From positions 1-64,000 of the forward strand of contig NZ_JAMJWG010000009.1 in assembly GCF_024435355.1 (NCBI RefSeq): 64,000 bases of DNA, written 5' to 3'. Made by a program: the position numbers and the translations under genes. How positions within the stretch are numbered: the stretch's first letter is position 1; the number at the start of each line of letters is the position of its first letter. The notes under the pieces are model-generated. The model did no database searches and had not been told where the DNA came from. It saw nothing but the letters and a program-made list of their open reading frames with translations. This document shows positions 34,286-42,803 of the stretch, piece after piece. This stretch comes from Streptomyces odontomachi. GTDB taxonomy: Bacteria; Actinomycetota; Actinomycetes; Streptomycetales; Streptomycetaceae.

Positions 34286-35398
34286 TCACCCCTCCGTGGG
34301 CGCCGTCGCCTGGATGACCAGGTCGTGGATCGACTCGTCCGGGCCCACCGGGTGGTGGCAACGGAAGCGGTGGCCGGAGGTGTGGGACTCCGTGATGGCC
34401 GGCATGGTGGCTCGGCAGGAGTGGTCGGCGCGCCAGCAGCGGGTGCGGAAGGGGCAGCCGCTCGGGGGGTGGGTGGCCGACGGGACGGGGCCCACCAGGG
34501 GGATCGGGTCGATCGGATCCAGGAGGCCGGGGGTCGCCGAGAACAGGGCCCGGGTGTAGGGGTGCCGTGCGTGCGCGGTGACCTCGGCGGCCGGGGACTC
34601 CTCGACGATGCGGCCCAGGTACATCGTGATGACGCGGTCGCTCATCCGCCGCACCGTCTGGATGTCGTGCGAGACGAACACCAGGGCGAGGCCGAGGCGT
34701 TCCTTCAGGTCGAGCAGGAGGTTCAGGATCTGGGCGCGCACCGACACGTCCAGCGCGCTCGTCGGCTCGTCCGCGACGACCAGCGCCGGTTCGAGGGCGA
34801 GCGCACGGGCGATGGCGACGCGCTGCCGCTGGCCGCCGGAGAGCTGCCCCGGCAGTGCTTCGGCCAGCGCCTTCGGCAGCCCGACCAGCGCCATCAGCTC
34901 CCGCACCCGCTCCTCGCGCCGCGCGGGTGTGCCGTGCCGGTGCACGTCGAGCGGGTCGCGCAGGATCTGCCGGATCGTCAGACGGCGGTTGAGCGCGGTG
35001 GCCGGGTCCTGGAAGACCATGCCGGTCCCGGTGCCGATCAGCCGGCGCCGTTCGGCGGGGTGCATCGCCCACAGGTCGCGGCCCCGCAGCGTGACCGTGC
35101 CCGACGTCGGCTGCTCCACGCCCACCAGCACCTTCGCCAGCGTCGACTTGCCGCAGCCGGACTCGCCGACGATGCCGACGGTCTCCCCGGGCGCGATCGT
35201 GAGATCGGCGTCGGTGAGCGCGTACACCCGGTCGCGATGCCACAGTCCGCCGGTGCGCGCCCGGTGCACCACGCTCGCGCCGGCCAGGGCCATCAGGCCG
35301 GCGCCGGCCCCGGCCTCGGCGCCGGTCCCGGGCTCGTTGCCGTGCGCCGCTGGCTCCTCCTTGGTCAGGGGCCTGCTCACCTCAGGGGTCTCGCTCAC
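34286..35398 (-). CDS. ABC transporter ATP-binding protein, DppF/OppF (SiaI-like)
   Basis: A 370-residue ATPase of the peptide/opine/nickel importer family. Walker A is GESGCGKST, the signature is LSGGQRQRVAIARAL, Walker B is ALVVADEPTSALD, and the C-terminal oligopeptide-type extension has four Cys-rich positions (GCPFRTRCWRADHSC), often an iron-sulfur site. The GTG start overlaps the previous gene's stop by 4 bp. Last gene of the four-gene importer operon. The order binding protein, permease, permease-ATPase fusion, ATPase equals the SiaEFGI sialic-acid importer of Corynebacterium glutamicum. Confidence 0.9.
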   Translation of the reverse strand: MSETPEVSRPLTKEEPAAHGNEPGTGAEAGAGAGLMALAGASVVHRARTGGLWHRDRVYALTDADLTIAPGETVGIVGESGCGKSTLAKVLVGVEQPTSGTVTLRGRDLWAMHPAERRRLIGTGTGMVFQDPATALNRRLTIRQILRDPLDVHRHGTPARREERVRELMALVGLPKALAEALPGQLSGGQRQRVAIARALALEPALVVADEPTSALDVSVRAQILNLLLDLKERLGLALVFVSHDIQTVRRMSDRVITMYLGRIVEESPAAEVTAHARHPYTRALFSATPGLLDPIDPIPLVGPVPSATHPPSGCPFRTRCWRADHSCRATMPAITESHTSGHRFRCHHPVGPDESIHDLVIQATAPTEG

Positions 35399-37695
35399 TT
35401 CACAGCCTCGCTTCCCCGGCCGCGCCGGCCGCCCTCGTGGTCGCCGGATGCCGTGCCGGGCAGCTCGACCGCCGGATGGTGGCAGGCCACCGCGTGGACG
35501 GCGGTGTCGGGGCCGACCAGTTCGGGCGCCGTGGACCGGCAGGTGTCGCTCGCCATCGGGCACCGGTCGGAGAACCGGCACCCCGCGGGGAAGTCCGCCG
35601 GGGACGGCACCACCCCGCGGATCTGCGTCATCCGCTCGGCCGCCGACTCCAGCGAGAGCACCGAGCCGAGCAGGCCGCGCGTGTAGTGGTGGGCGGGCGT
35701 CGCCACGAGGGACGCGCTCGCCGCCGTCTCGACGAGCTGCCCGCCGTACATCACGGCGATCCGGTCGGTCACGTCGGCGACCAGCGCGAGGTCGTGCGAG
35801 ACGAGGATCAGCGCGAAGCCCAGCTCCTCGCGCAGCCGCAGCAGCAGTTCGATGATCTGCGCCTGCACGGTGACGTCGAGCGCCGTGGTGGGCTCGTCGG
35901 CGACGATCAGCTTCGGATTGCGGGACAGCGCCATCGCGATCAGCACCCGCTGGCGCTGCCCGCCGGACAGCTCGTGCGGATAGCTGCGCAGGGTGCGCTC
36001 CGGGTCGAGGCCGACCAGCCTGAGCAGTTCGCCGGCGCTGCGCGTACCGCCGCGCCGGATCAACTGCTTGAGCTGGGCGTGTACCGTCATCGCCGGATTC
36101 AGCGACGACAGCGCGTCCTGGTAGATCATCGCCATGTCGTGGCCGAGCAGCCGCCGCCGGGCCTTCATCGGCATGCCGGTCAGCTCCTGGCCGTCGAAGA
36201 CGACCCGGCCACCGACCCTGGCTCCGCCGGGCGCGAGCCCCATCACCGTGAGCGCGGTCAGCGACTTGCCGCACCCCGACTCGCCCACCAGGCCGAGCAC
36301 TTCACCGGGCCGCACCTCGAAGCTGATGCCGGCCACGATGTCGACCCCGCGGTGCCGCTGGTCGAAGCCGATGGCCAGCTGCTCCACGCGGAGGATCGGC
36401 GCGCCCTGCGGCAGCGGTCGGGCACGCTCGCGCAGCCGCGCCGCGGCCTCGGTGAGCGCGGGCAGCTCGGTGACGGCGCCGGTGCCGGGCCGCGCGGTCT
36501 CCAGCGCGTCCAGCGCGTCCGCCGCGTCCCGGTCCGCCGCCTCCCCGGCAGCGGGGCGCGTCGCATCCGCCGCGACCGCCACCGCCTTGGCGTCGACCGC
36601 CGCTGCGGCCACCGTGCCGGCGTCCCGGGCCTCGGCACCGTCGGACCCGCGCCGCTGGGCGGGCGCCGCCCACGCGTCCGACACGCCCTCCGAGAGCACG
36701 TTCAGCGCGAGGACGGTGAGCAGCATCAGCAGGCCCGGGAAGACGGTCGCCCACCAGCCGCCGGTGAGCACCATGTTCTTGCCGTCGGAGATGACGCTGC
36801 CCCAGGACGGGTCGGGCGGGCGGACCCCGGCGCCGATGAAGGACAGCGACGCCTCGAAGACGATGGCCTCGGCGACCTGCACGGTGCAGTACACGAGGAT
36901 CGGCGCGGCGCAGTTGATGGCCACGTGCCGCCAGATGATGTGCGGGGTGCGCGCGCCGATCACCCGCTCGGCGACGACGTAGTCCTCCTCGTACTGGTCC
37001 AGCACATTGGCCCGTACCACGCGTGCCATCGGCGGCGTGAAGAGGAAGGCGAGCGCGCAGATCAGGATGGGGATGCCGCCGCCGAAGACGGTGACGAGGA
37101 CCGCGGCGAGCGCGATGCCGGGGAACGCCATGACGACGTCCAGGCAGCGCATCACGGTCTCGTCGACGGCCTTGCGCGAGGTGGCGGCGAGCGCCCCCAG
37201 CACCGCGCCCGCCAGCAGCGCCAGCAGCGTCGAGCCCAGGCCGATCGCCAGCGACCAGCGCGCCCCGTACATCAGCCGGCTGAGGATGTCCCGGCCGAGG
37301 CTGTCCTGCCCCATCCAGTGCACGCCGGACGGCGCGCCGTCGCCGCTGCCCAGGGGTGCCTGGTCGAGCGGGTCGTGCGGGGCGAGCACCGGCGCCAGCA
37401 GCGCCATCAGCACCACCAGCACGATCAGCCCCAGGGCGAGGCGCGACGGCACCGGCAGCCGGCGCAGCGCCGCCGCCCGCAGCACCGCGCGCGCCCGCGG
37501 CGCCCAGGAACGCGAGGCCGCCGTCGCCGCCGTCACCGACGGCTTCGTACGCGCCGCCGGCGTCTCGGCTCCAGCCGCGGCCCGGTCCGTCCCCGAGGGA
37601 GCCCCGTCCGCCTGCTTCGGCGCCTCGTTGCCGGACGTCTGCTCGCCGGACGTCTGCTCGCCGGACGTCTGCTTGCCGGTCATCTGCTCGGGCAT
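35395..37695 (-). CDS. Fused ABC permease/ATPase, DppC-DppD type (SiaG-like)
   Basis: A 766-residue fusion. The N-terminus has short TSGEQ repeats and a disordered region; residues about 85-340 form a DppC-like permease (GQDSLGRDILSRLMYGARWSL; EASLSFIGAGVRPPDPSWG). An Ala-rich linker of about 70 residues follows, then an ATPase with Walker A GESGCGKSLT, signature LSGGQRQRVLIAMAL, Walker B KLIVADEPTTALD, and the Cys-rich C-terminal extension. Fusions of this kind are known in actinobacterial importers including SiaG. It shares one base with the upstream permease gene and overlaps the next gene by 4 bp. Confidence 0.92.
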   Translation of the reverse strand: MPEQMTGKQTSGEQTSGEQTSGNEAPKQADGAPSGTDRAAAGAETPAARTKPSVTAATAASRSWAPRARAVLRAAALRRLPVPSRLALGLIVLVVLMALLAPVLAPHDPLDQAPLGSGDGAPSGVHWMGQDSLGRDILSRLMYGARWSLAIGLGSTLLALLAGAVLGALAATSRKAVDETVMRCLDVVMAFPGIALAAVLVTVFGGGIPILICALAFLFTPPMARVVRANVLDQYEEDYVVAERVIGARTPHIIWRHVAINCAAPILVYCTVQVAEAIVFEASLSFIGAGVRPPDPSWGSVISDGKNMVLTGGWWATVFPGLLMLLTVLALNVLSEGVSDAWAAPAQRRGSDGAEARDAGTVAAAAVDAKAVAVAADATRPAAGEAADRDAADALDALETARPGTGAVTELPALTEAAARLRERARPLPQGAPILRVEQLAIGFDQRHRGVDIVAGISFEVRPGEVLGLVGESGCGKSLTALTVMGLAPGGARVGGRVVFDGQELTGMPMKARRRLLGHDMAMIYQDALSSLNPAMTVHAQLKQLIRRGGTRSAGELLRLVGLDPERTLRSYPHELSGGQRQRVLIAMALSRNPKLIVADEPTTALDVTVQAQIIELLLRLREELGFALILVSHDLALVADVTDRIAVMYGGQLVETAASASLVATPAHHYTRGLLGSVLSLESAAERMTQIRGVVPSPADFPAGCRFSDRCPMASDTCRSTAPELVGPDTAVHAVACHHPAVELPGTASGDHEGGRRGRGSEAVK

Positions 37696-38654
37696 CAGGA
37701 GGCGCTCCTCAGACGCGGGTTGACCAGGAGGTACAGCAGGTCGATGACCAGGTTGACGATCACGAAGCCGACGGCCGTGGTGAGCACCACGCCCTGCACC
37801 ACCGCCGGATCGCCGTTCTTCACCGCGTCGATCATCAGCTTGCCCATGCCCGGCAGCGCGAAGATCGTCTCGGTGACGACGGCACCGCCGAGCAGATAGC
37901 CGACCCGCAGCCCCAGCACCGTCAGCGGATTGATCAGGGCGTTGCGCAGCACGTTGCGGCCGACCACGACGACCGGCGGCAGGCCGCTGCCGATCGCGGT
38001 GCGCACGTAGTCCTTGTCCAGCTCCTCGACGACGGCGGTGCGCACGATCCGGGTCAGCTGCGCGGCGACCGGCAGCGACAGCGAGAAGGCGGGCAGCGTC
38101 ATCGTCTTCAGCCAGCCGGTGAAGGAGTCCGCCGGATTGATGTAACCGCTGGACGGGAACCAGCCGGCCTGCACCGCCAGGTACTGGATCATCAGCAGCG
38201 CCAGCCAGAAGCCGGGCGCGGCGACACCGGTCAGCGAGACGATCCGGATGAGCTGGTCGGCGAGGCGATCGCGGTGGATCGCCGCGGTCACGCCCAGCAC
38301 CAGCGCCAGCACCACCGCGATGACCAGGCCCATCAGCGTGAGCTGGAGGGTCAGCGGCAGCGCGGTGGCGATCTGCTGGCTCACCTTGCCGCGGTTGAGG
38401 ACGCTGATGCCCATGTCACCGTGGAGCAGATCGACCACGAAGTGCGCGTAGCGCACCGGGAACGGATCGAGCAGCCCGTTCTCCTGGCGGAACTGGTGCA
38501 GCTGCTCCTGTGTGGGATTGGCCCCCTGGAAGTACGCGGAGGCCGGATCGCTGTCCGAGAACCGCATGATGACGAAGACGAACAGCACGATGCCGAGCAG
38601 GAGAGGCACCAGCAGGGCGATGCGGCGGGCCAGGATCCTGGCGATCGCGAGCAC
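37695..38654 (-). CDS. ABC transporter permease, DppB type (SiaF-like)
   Basis: A 319-residue permease with six membrane helices. The first helix (RRIALLVPLLLGIVLFVFV) and the periplasmic loop are typical of DppB. The cytoplasmic coupling region reads DKDYVRTAIGSGLPPVVVVGRN, and GGAVVTETIFALPGMGKLMIDAV is the family signature. The stop and the next gene's ATG share one base. It would form the membrane channel with the permease half of the fused subunit. Confidence 0.9.
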   Translation of the reverse strand: MLAIARILARRIALLVPLLLGIVLFVFVIMRFSDSDPASAYFQGANPTQEQLHQFRQENGLLDPFPVRYAHFVVDLLHGDMGISVLNRGKVSQQIATALPLTLQLTLMGLVIAVVLALVLGVTAAIHRDRLADQLIRIVSLTGVAAPGFWLALLMIQYLAVQAGWFPSSGYINPADSFTGWLKTMTLPAFSLSLPVAAQLTRIVRTAVVEELDKDYVRTAIGSGLPPVVVVGRNVLRNALINPLTVLGLRVGYLLGGAVVTETIFALPGMGKLMIDAVKNGDPAVVQGVVLTTAVGFVIVNLVIDLLYLLVNPRLRSAS

Positions 38655-38767
38655 GTGTGGCTCCTAAGGGTGAGGCAAGGGCGCCGGGTACGGGACGGAT
38701 CCCGTACCCGGCGACCGGTGACGCGGACGTCGGTTCCCGGCGGGCGACGGGCAGGTGCACGCGGACG

Positions 38768-40399
38768 TCAGCTCTTGACGGGCTTGGCCGTGAGGACGTT
38801 GATGCCCGGGTACGGCTGCGGCCGGATGCCGGTGATCTTCTTCGGGTCCCAGGCGGTGATCAGCTCGTTGTGGACGACGGGGTAGATCACCGCGTTCTCC
38901 GCGACGATGTCGATGTAGTCCTGCGTCATCTGCTTCTTCTTCGCCGCGTCCGGCTCCCGGGTGGCCCGGTCCATGAGGGTGAACAGATGCTTGGCGGTGG
39001 GGTTGTTCTGCCAGCGGGCGTAGCCCATCCAGGTGTTGTTGGGCCCGTAGTTGTAATGCATGATCAGGTCCGCGTCGATGCCGAACTGGTTCGGATTGGA
39101 CGCGGCGGCGACGACCTGGAAGTCCTTCTTCTGGTCGAGTTTGCTGAAGACGGCCGAGGTCTCCTGCGGTTGCAGCGTCGTCTTGACGCCGATCGCGTCC
39201 CAGGACGCCTTGATGGTGGGTATGCAGTCCACGATCCAGCTGACGTTGACCGCCTGGAGGTTGATCGTCAGGTCCTTCACGCCGGCCTCGGCCAGCAGTT
39301 GCCTGGCCTTCTTCGGGTCGTAGCCGTAGACCGTCTTGGCCTTGCGGTAGGTGGGGTTGCCGGTGTCCAGGAACGAGGACGCGGGCTTGCCGTGGCCGCG
39401 CAGGCCCGCCTGGATCATCTTCTCGGTGTCGATGGCGTAGAACAGCGCCTGCCGCACCCGGATGTCGTCGAACGGTTTGTGGCCCGTGTTGAACAGCAGG
39501 AACATGTGGTTCATCCCCGCGCCGCCCTCGACGGTCAGCCCCTGCTTCTGAAGCTGGTCGACGTTGGCGTACGGGATGTTCTCGGCGATCTGGGCGCCCG
39601 CGTTGGAGCCGGAGATCTTGGCGACGCGGGGTGCGGCGTCCACGATCGACAGCCAGTTCATCGTCTTGAAGGTGGGCCTGCGCGGGCCGTTGTAGTCCGC
39701 GAAGGCGGCGAACGTGGTGTTGGACTTCGGGTGGTGCGCGGTCTGCCGGTACGGTCCCGAGCCGATCGCTTTGCCGCCGTCCGCGGCCTCCCAGCCGCCC
39801 GCCTTGCCGAACACGTGCTCGGGCATGATCTTCGCGATCGTCAGCCGCGGCGCGCCCTCCGGGAAGGGGAACTTCAGGATCAGCTCGACGGTCCTGTCGT
39901 CGACCTTCCGCGCCTCCTTCAGCCAGGGCCCGATGAACGAGGTGGCCAGCAGCGGCGTTTCGGTCTTCAGGATCCGGTCGAAGGTGAAGATGACGTCATC
40001 GGCGGTGACGGGCTTGCCGTCGTGCCACTTCGCCCCGTCGCGCAGGGTGAACCGCCAGGTGGTGGCGGACAGGTCCCTGGGGACCTCGGTGGCCAGCGCC
40101 GGGTACGGCTTCCGGGTGATCGGGTCGGTGTCCAGCAGCCCCTCGTAGATGTGGTGGTTGGCCGCCATGGTGAACGCCGACGCCGTCTTCGTCGGGTCCC
40201 AGCTCTGGTCGTTGCCGTAGCCGATCACCGCGGTGAGGTGGTCCGAACCCCCCTCGCCACCCGTGTCGTTGGTGGACTCAGGGCCGGACGAGCAGGCCGA
40301 GAGGCTGGTCGTGATCGCGGTCGCCGCGCCCAGCGCACCGGTGAACTTGAGAAAGGACCGGCGGTGCAGCGCCGTCCGAGGGGTCGCGTCGTCGCTCAC
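38768..40399 (-). CDS. ABC transporter substrate-binding lipoprotein, family 5 (SiaE-like)
   Basis: A 543-residue family-5 (peptide/opine) binding protein. A Tat motif HRRSFLKFTGA and lipobox with Cys36 (SLSACSSG) direct export and lipid anchoring. Core motifs include TLRDGAKWHDGKPVTADDV and FDDIRVRQALFYAIDTEKMI. The GTG start follows GGAGG. The gene is divergent from a FadR-type regulator across a palindrome shared with the sialidase gene, so N-acetylneuraminic acid is the inferred ligand; oligopeptides remain possible because the family is broad. Confidence 0.88.
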   Translation of the reverse strand: MSDDATPRTALHRRSFLKFTGALGAATAITTSLSACSSGPESTNDTGGEGGSDHLTAVIGYGNDQSWDPTKTASAFTMAANHHIYEGLLDTDPITRKPYPALATEVPRDLSATTWRFTLRDGAKWHDGKPVTADDVIFTFDRILKTETPLLATSFIGPWLKEARKVDDRTVELILKFPFPEGAPRLTIAKIMPEHVFGKAGGWEAADGGKAIGSGPYRQTAHHPKSNTTFAAFADYNGPRRPTFKTMNWLSIVDAAPRVAKISGSNAGAQIAENIPYANVDQLQKQGLTVEGGAGMNHMFLLFNTGHKPFDDIRVRQALFYAIDTEKMIQAGLRGHGKPASSFLDTGNPTYRKAKTVYGYDPKKARQLLAEAGVKDLTINLQAVNVSWIVDCIPTIKASWDAIGVKTTLQPQETSAVFSKLDQKKDFQVVAAASNPNQFGIDADLIMHYNYGPNNTWMGYARWQNNPTAKHLFTLMDRATREPDAAKKKQMTQDYIDIVAENAVIYPVVHNELITAWDPKKITGIRPQPYPGINVLTAKPVKS

Positions 40400-40490
40400 T
40401 GTGCCTCCATGGAGTGCCCCAAAAGACTGTGATACGTCCATACGCCCGCGTTTCCCGCGCGATGCGCCCACCGGTCACATACCCGGAGAT

Positions 40491-40507
40491 AGGACGTCCT
40501 ACGTCTA
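40491..40507. promoter_or_regulatory. Operator shared with the sialidase gene, divergent GntR/importer promoter
   Basis: TAGGACGTCCTACGTCTA (40490-40507) contains the 15 bases AGGACGTCCTACGTC found at 29859-29873, and the 12-bp palindrome TAGGACGTCCTA. Outer GATAG and CTATC extend the dyad. It sits about 90 bp before the binding-protein start in the 382-bp gap 40400-40781. The gap also holds a weaker gatacgtccatac near 40428 and no gene. Confidence 0.65.
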
Positions 40508-40781
40508 TCCGCGCGACCATAAATCGGGCCCGGTGGCAGGTCAAGGGGGTGCGCACAGGGGATGTGCGCGCGGCGGGCGGGCGCGCAACTTCCGTGCGCC
40601 GGCGGCCCGCCCGGCCCGTTGGTGCCGGGTGGACGGCGTTGCCGAGGACGTTCCGCTGCGCCCGCCCCGCGCATGCGATATGAGTGAACGGACGGCGAAC
40701 TGCCGTCGACCAGGACACTTACGAAAGACGGTGCGGGAAGACATGGGACGTGGGACCTCTGCCCGGTCTACGATGGAGCGC

Positions 40782-41534
40782 ATGTCTGAGGAGCCGAGCA
40801 ACTCTTCCATGCGCTCCACCCCGCGGTCGTCCCGTACATGGCGGGTGAACAGCCAGATCCAGCGCGAGGTCACCCAGCTGATCCTGGACCGCGGCCTCAA
40901 GCCCGGGGCGCCGCTGCCCACCGAGGCCGAGCTGATGGAGGACCTCGGCGTCAGCCGCAACTCGGTGCGCGAGGCGCTCAAGGCCCTCCAGGCCCTGGAC
41001 ATCGTGGAGATCCGGCACGGCTACGGCACCTACGTCGGCCAGGCATCCCTGACCCCGCTCGTCGACGGCCTCACCTTCCGCACCCTCGTCCTGCTCGGCG
41101 ACGACGCCCACGCGCTGAACGAGATCCTCGAAGTGCGCGAGGTGCTGGAGGAGGGCCTGATACAGCGGATCACCCCGTCCCTCACCGAGGCGGACCTCGA
41201 CGCCCTGGAGGAGATCGTGGTCCGGATGGAGGACGCCGGCCAGGCCGGCGAGGCCTTTCCCGCCCTCGACCGGGAGTTCCACGAACGCCTCTACCGCGTC
41301 CTCGGCAACGAACTCGTGCCCCAGCTGCTCGGCGCGTTCTGGAACGTCTTCCACCGGGTCGCCGGTGCGCGCGGCTGGACCGAGGACCCGTCCCTCGAAG
41401 TCACGGCCCGCCGCCATCGCGACATCCTCACCGCGTTGCGCGCCCGCGATGTCGCGGCCGCCCAGCGGGCGATGTCCCACCACTTCCGTGGGATCGAGGC
41501 GCGGGCTGCGCGGGAGATGCGCGGGGTGCAGTGA
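40782..41534 (+). CDS. GntR-family regulator, FCD subfamily (NanR-like)
   Basis: A 250-residue FadR-type regulator. The winged helix (TEAELMEDLGVSRNSVREAL, then VEIRHGYGTYVGQ) is followed by a helical FCD domain with the ligand/metal helix ALDREFHERLYRVLGNE and the late His pairs (ARRHRDIL, MSHHFRGIE). GGAG lies just before the ATG at 40782; in-frame ATGs at 40773 and 40743 are alternatives. It is divergent from the SiaEFGI-like operon. In Corynebacterium a GntR-type NanR controls sialidase-related and importer genes, the same logic suggested here by the shared operator. Confidence 0.85.
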   Translation: MSEEPSNSSMRSTPRSSRTWRVNSQIQREVTQLILDRGLKPGAPLPTEAELMEDLGVSRNSVREALKALQALDIVEIRHGYGTYVGQASLTPLVDGLTFRTLVLLGDDAHALNEILEVREVLEEGLIQRITPSLTEADLDALEEIVVRMEDAGQAGEAFPALDREFHERLYRVLGNELVPQLLGAFWNVFHRVAGARGWTEDPSLEVTARRHRDILTALRARDVAAAQRAMSHHFRGIEARAAREMRGVQ

Positions 41535-41540
41535 GCGGGA

Positions 41541-41652
41541 CCCGCGTGGTCTGGGCGGCCCGCGTGGATCGCATGGACCGCACGGTCCGCGTGGTCCGCA
41601 TGGCCCGCGTGGACCGCACGGCCCGCATGGACCGCGTGGTCCGCATGGCCCG
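41541..41652. repeat. 9-bp tandem repeat array
   Basis: About twelve units of a 9-bp repeat (cgcgtggtc, cgcatggcc, cgcgtggac, cgcacggcc and variants) run directly after the GntR stop codon. The frame through it is open and would read R-V-V-R-M-A-R-V-D-R, but no start or known protein fits. Copy number probably varies between strains by slippage. Confidence 0.8.
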
Positions 41653-41815
41653 TTGAAGGGGCGTGCGGCTCTGTCGGCCTGACCAGCATGGTTCCGGGGC
41701 CCGGCTGAACCCGGCCCCGGGCCGCCCTGCGTCCCGGCGACTGGGGAAAACCCCCGGAAGGGTTCGGGGGGTTGTCGTCTGGTGGGCGGTGTGCCGAAGT
41801 CGGGAGGGTTGACCC

Positions 41816-42670
41816 ATGCGTTCCCTCCTCAAACCCGGCGTCGTGTCCTTCGTCGCCCTCACCTTCGGTATCGCCTGGATCCCGTGGATCGTTCTCGCCG
41901 CGACCCATGCGGATGTCTCGTCCGGTGCGGGCGCGTTGGTGTTCGCCCTGGCCGCGAGCGGCCCGTCGCTCGCCGCCTTCGCCCTCTGGCTCCGCCGCCC
42001 TCGCGTGCGCATCGCGCCCCGCGCTCGGCCGCGGCTCTCCTGGGCGTGCCTGGCGCTGCTGGCGGGCGCGTCGTCACCGGTCACCGCGGCCGTGATCTGC
42101 GACAGGGACGGCATCGCCGCGCATGTGTCCTCGACCGTCGCGAGTGTCGGAGGGTGGCTGGGTGCCGTCGCCTACACCCTGATATCGGGGCCGCTCTCGG
42201 AGGAATTCGGCTGGCGGGGCTATCTGCAACCACGCCTGCGGCTCGGTGCGCCCCGTCCGCTGGTGGTCACCGCGGTCATCGGAGCGACCTGGGCATGCTG
42301 GCACCTGCCGCTCTTCTTCGTACCGGGCACCGGGCAGCACGACAGCGGACTCCTGACCTACGACGGTCTGTGCCTGCTCGCCTCGTTCTTCCCGCTGAGC
42401 TTCATCGCCCTGTTCCTCACGGAGCGGCTGCGCGGCGGCGTCCTCGCCGCGATCCTGCTGCACGCGGCCTGGAACATGACCGGCGCGCTGATGCCGCCGA
42501 CCTCGGACGCCGGCACCGTGCTGCAACTGGCGGTACTGGTCGCCGTCGCCCTGGTCCTCGGCGGCTGGTGGCACCGCCACCCCGCGTCCACCGCGGCTCC
42601 GGAGCCGTGGGACCAGCCGGAATCCAAGCGCCTGGGGACCGCCGTCAGGGAACCTTCCACACCTCGATAG
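41816..42670 (+). CDS. CPBP family intramembrane metalloprotease
   Basis: A 284-residue membrane protein of the CPBP (Abi/Rce1-like) family with about seven helices. The three catalytic motifs are present: SEEFGWRGYL (EExxxR), ACWHLPLFF (FxxxH equivalent) and HAAWNMTG (HxxxN/B). Such enzymes process prenylated or bacteriocin-like peptides or take part in stress and immunity; the substrate here is unknown. A pseudogene remnant on the other strand overlaps its last 26 bp. Confidence 0.87.
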   Translation: MRSLLKPGVVSFVALTFGIAWIPWIVLAATHADVSSGAGALVFALAASGPSLAAFALWLRRPRVRIAPRARPRLSWACLALLAGASSPVTAAVICDRDGIAAHVSSTVASVGGWLGAVAYTLISGPLSEEFGWRGYLQPRLRLGAPRPLVVTAVIGATWACWHLPLFFVPGTGQHDSGLLTYDGLCLLASFFPLSFIALFLTERLRGGVLAAILLHAAWNMTGALMPPTSDAGTVLQLAVLVAVALVLGGWWHRHPASTAAPEPWDQPESKRLGTAVREPSTPR

Positions 42671-42803
42671 CGCCGTCCGAGCCGCCGGCGACCGGCAGCT
42701 TGCTGCCGGGGCCGAAGGCCAGCGATGGCACATGGCCGTAGTCGCCGGCGAGGGTGCCGGGCACAGCGGGAAAGGTGAAGGGCGTTGCCGCAGACCCGTG
42801 TCG
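42645..42803 (-). pseudogene. WD40-repeat remnant behind the Ser/Thr kinase gene
   Basis: On the minus strand, in the same frame as the kinase and directly after its TGA at 42804-42806, an open stretch of 52 codons ends GHVPSLAFGPGSKLPVAGG then SDGAIEVWKVP and a stop. This matches a terminal WD40 blade (GH...SLAFSPDGK...GGSDG...VW). It has no start of its own. It looks like the tail of a lost kinase-WD40 or WD40 gene, replaced upstream by the present kinase. Confidence 0.6.

Noticed and set aside
35437..37899. An 820-codon plus-strand frame opposite the fused permease/ATPase
   Set aside because: Antisense shadow with no family motif; the fusion gene on the minus strand is complete.
41541..41652. 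CRISPR array
   Set aside because: The units are 9 bp, contiguous and without spacers, and no cas genes are present.
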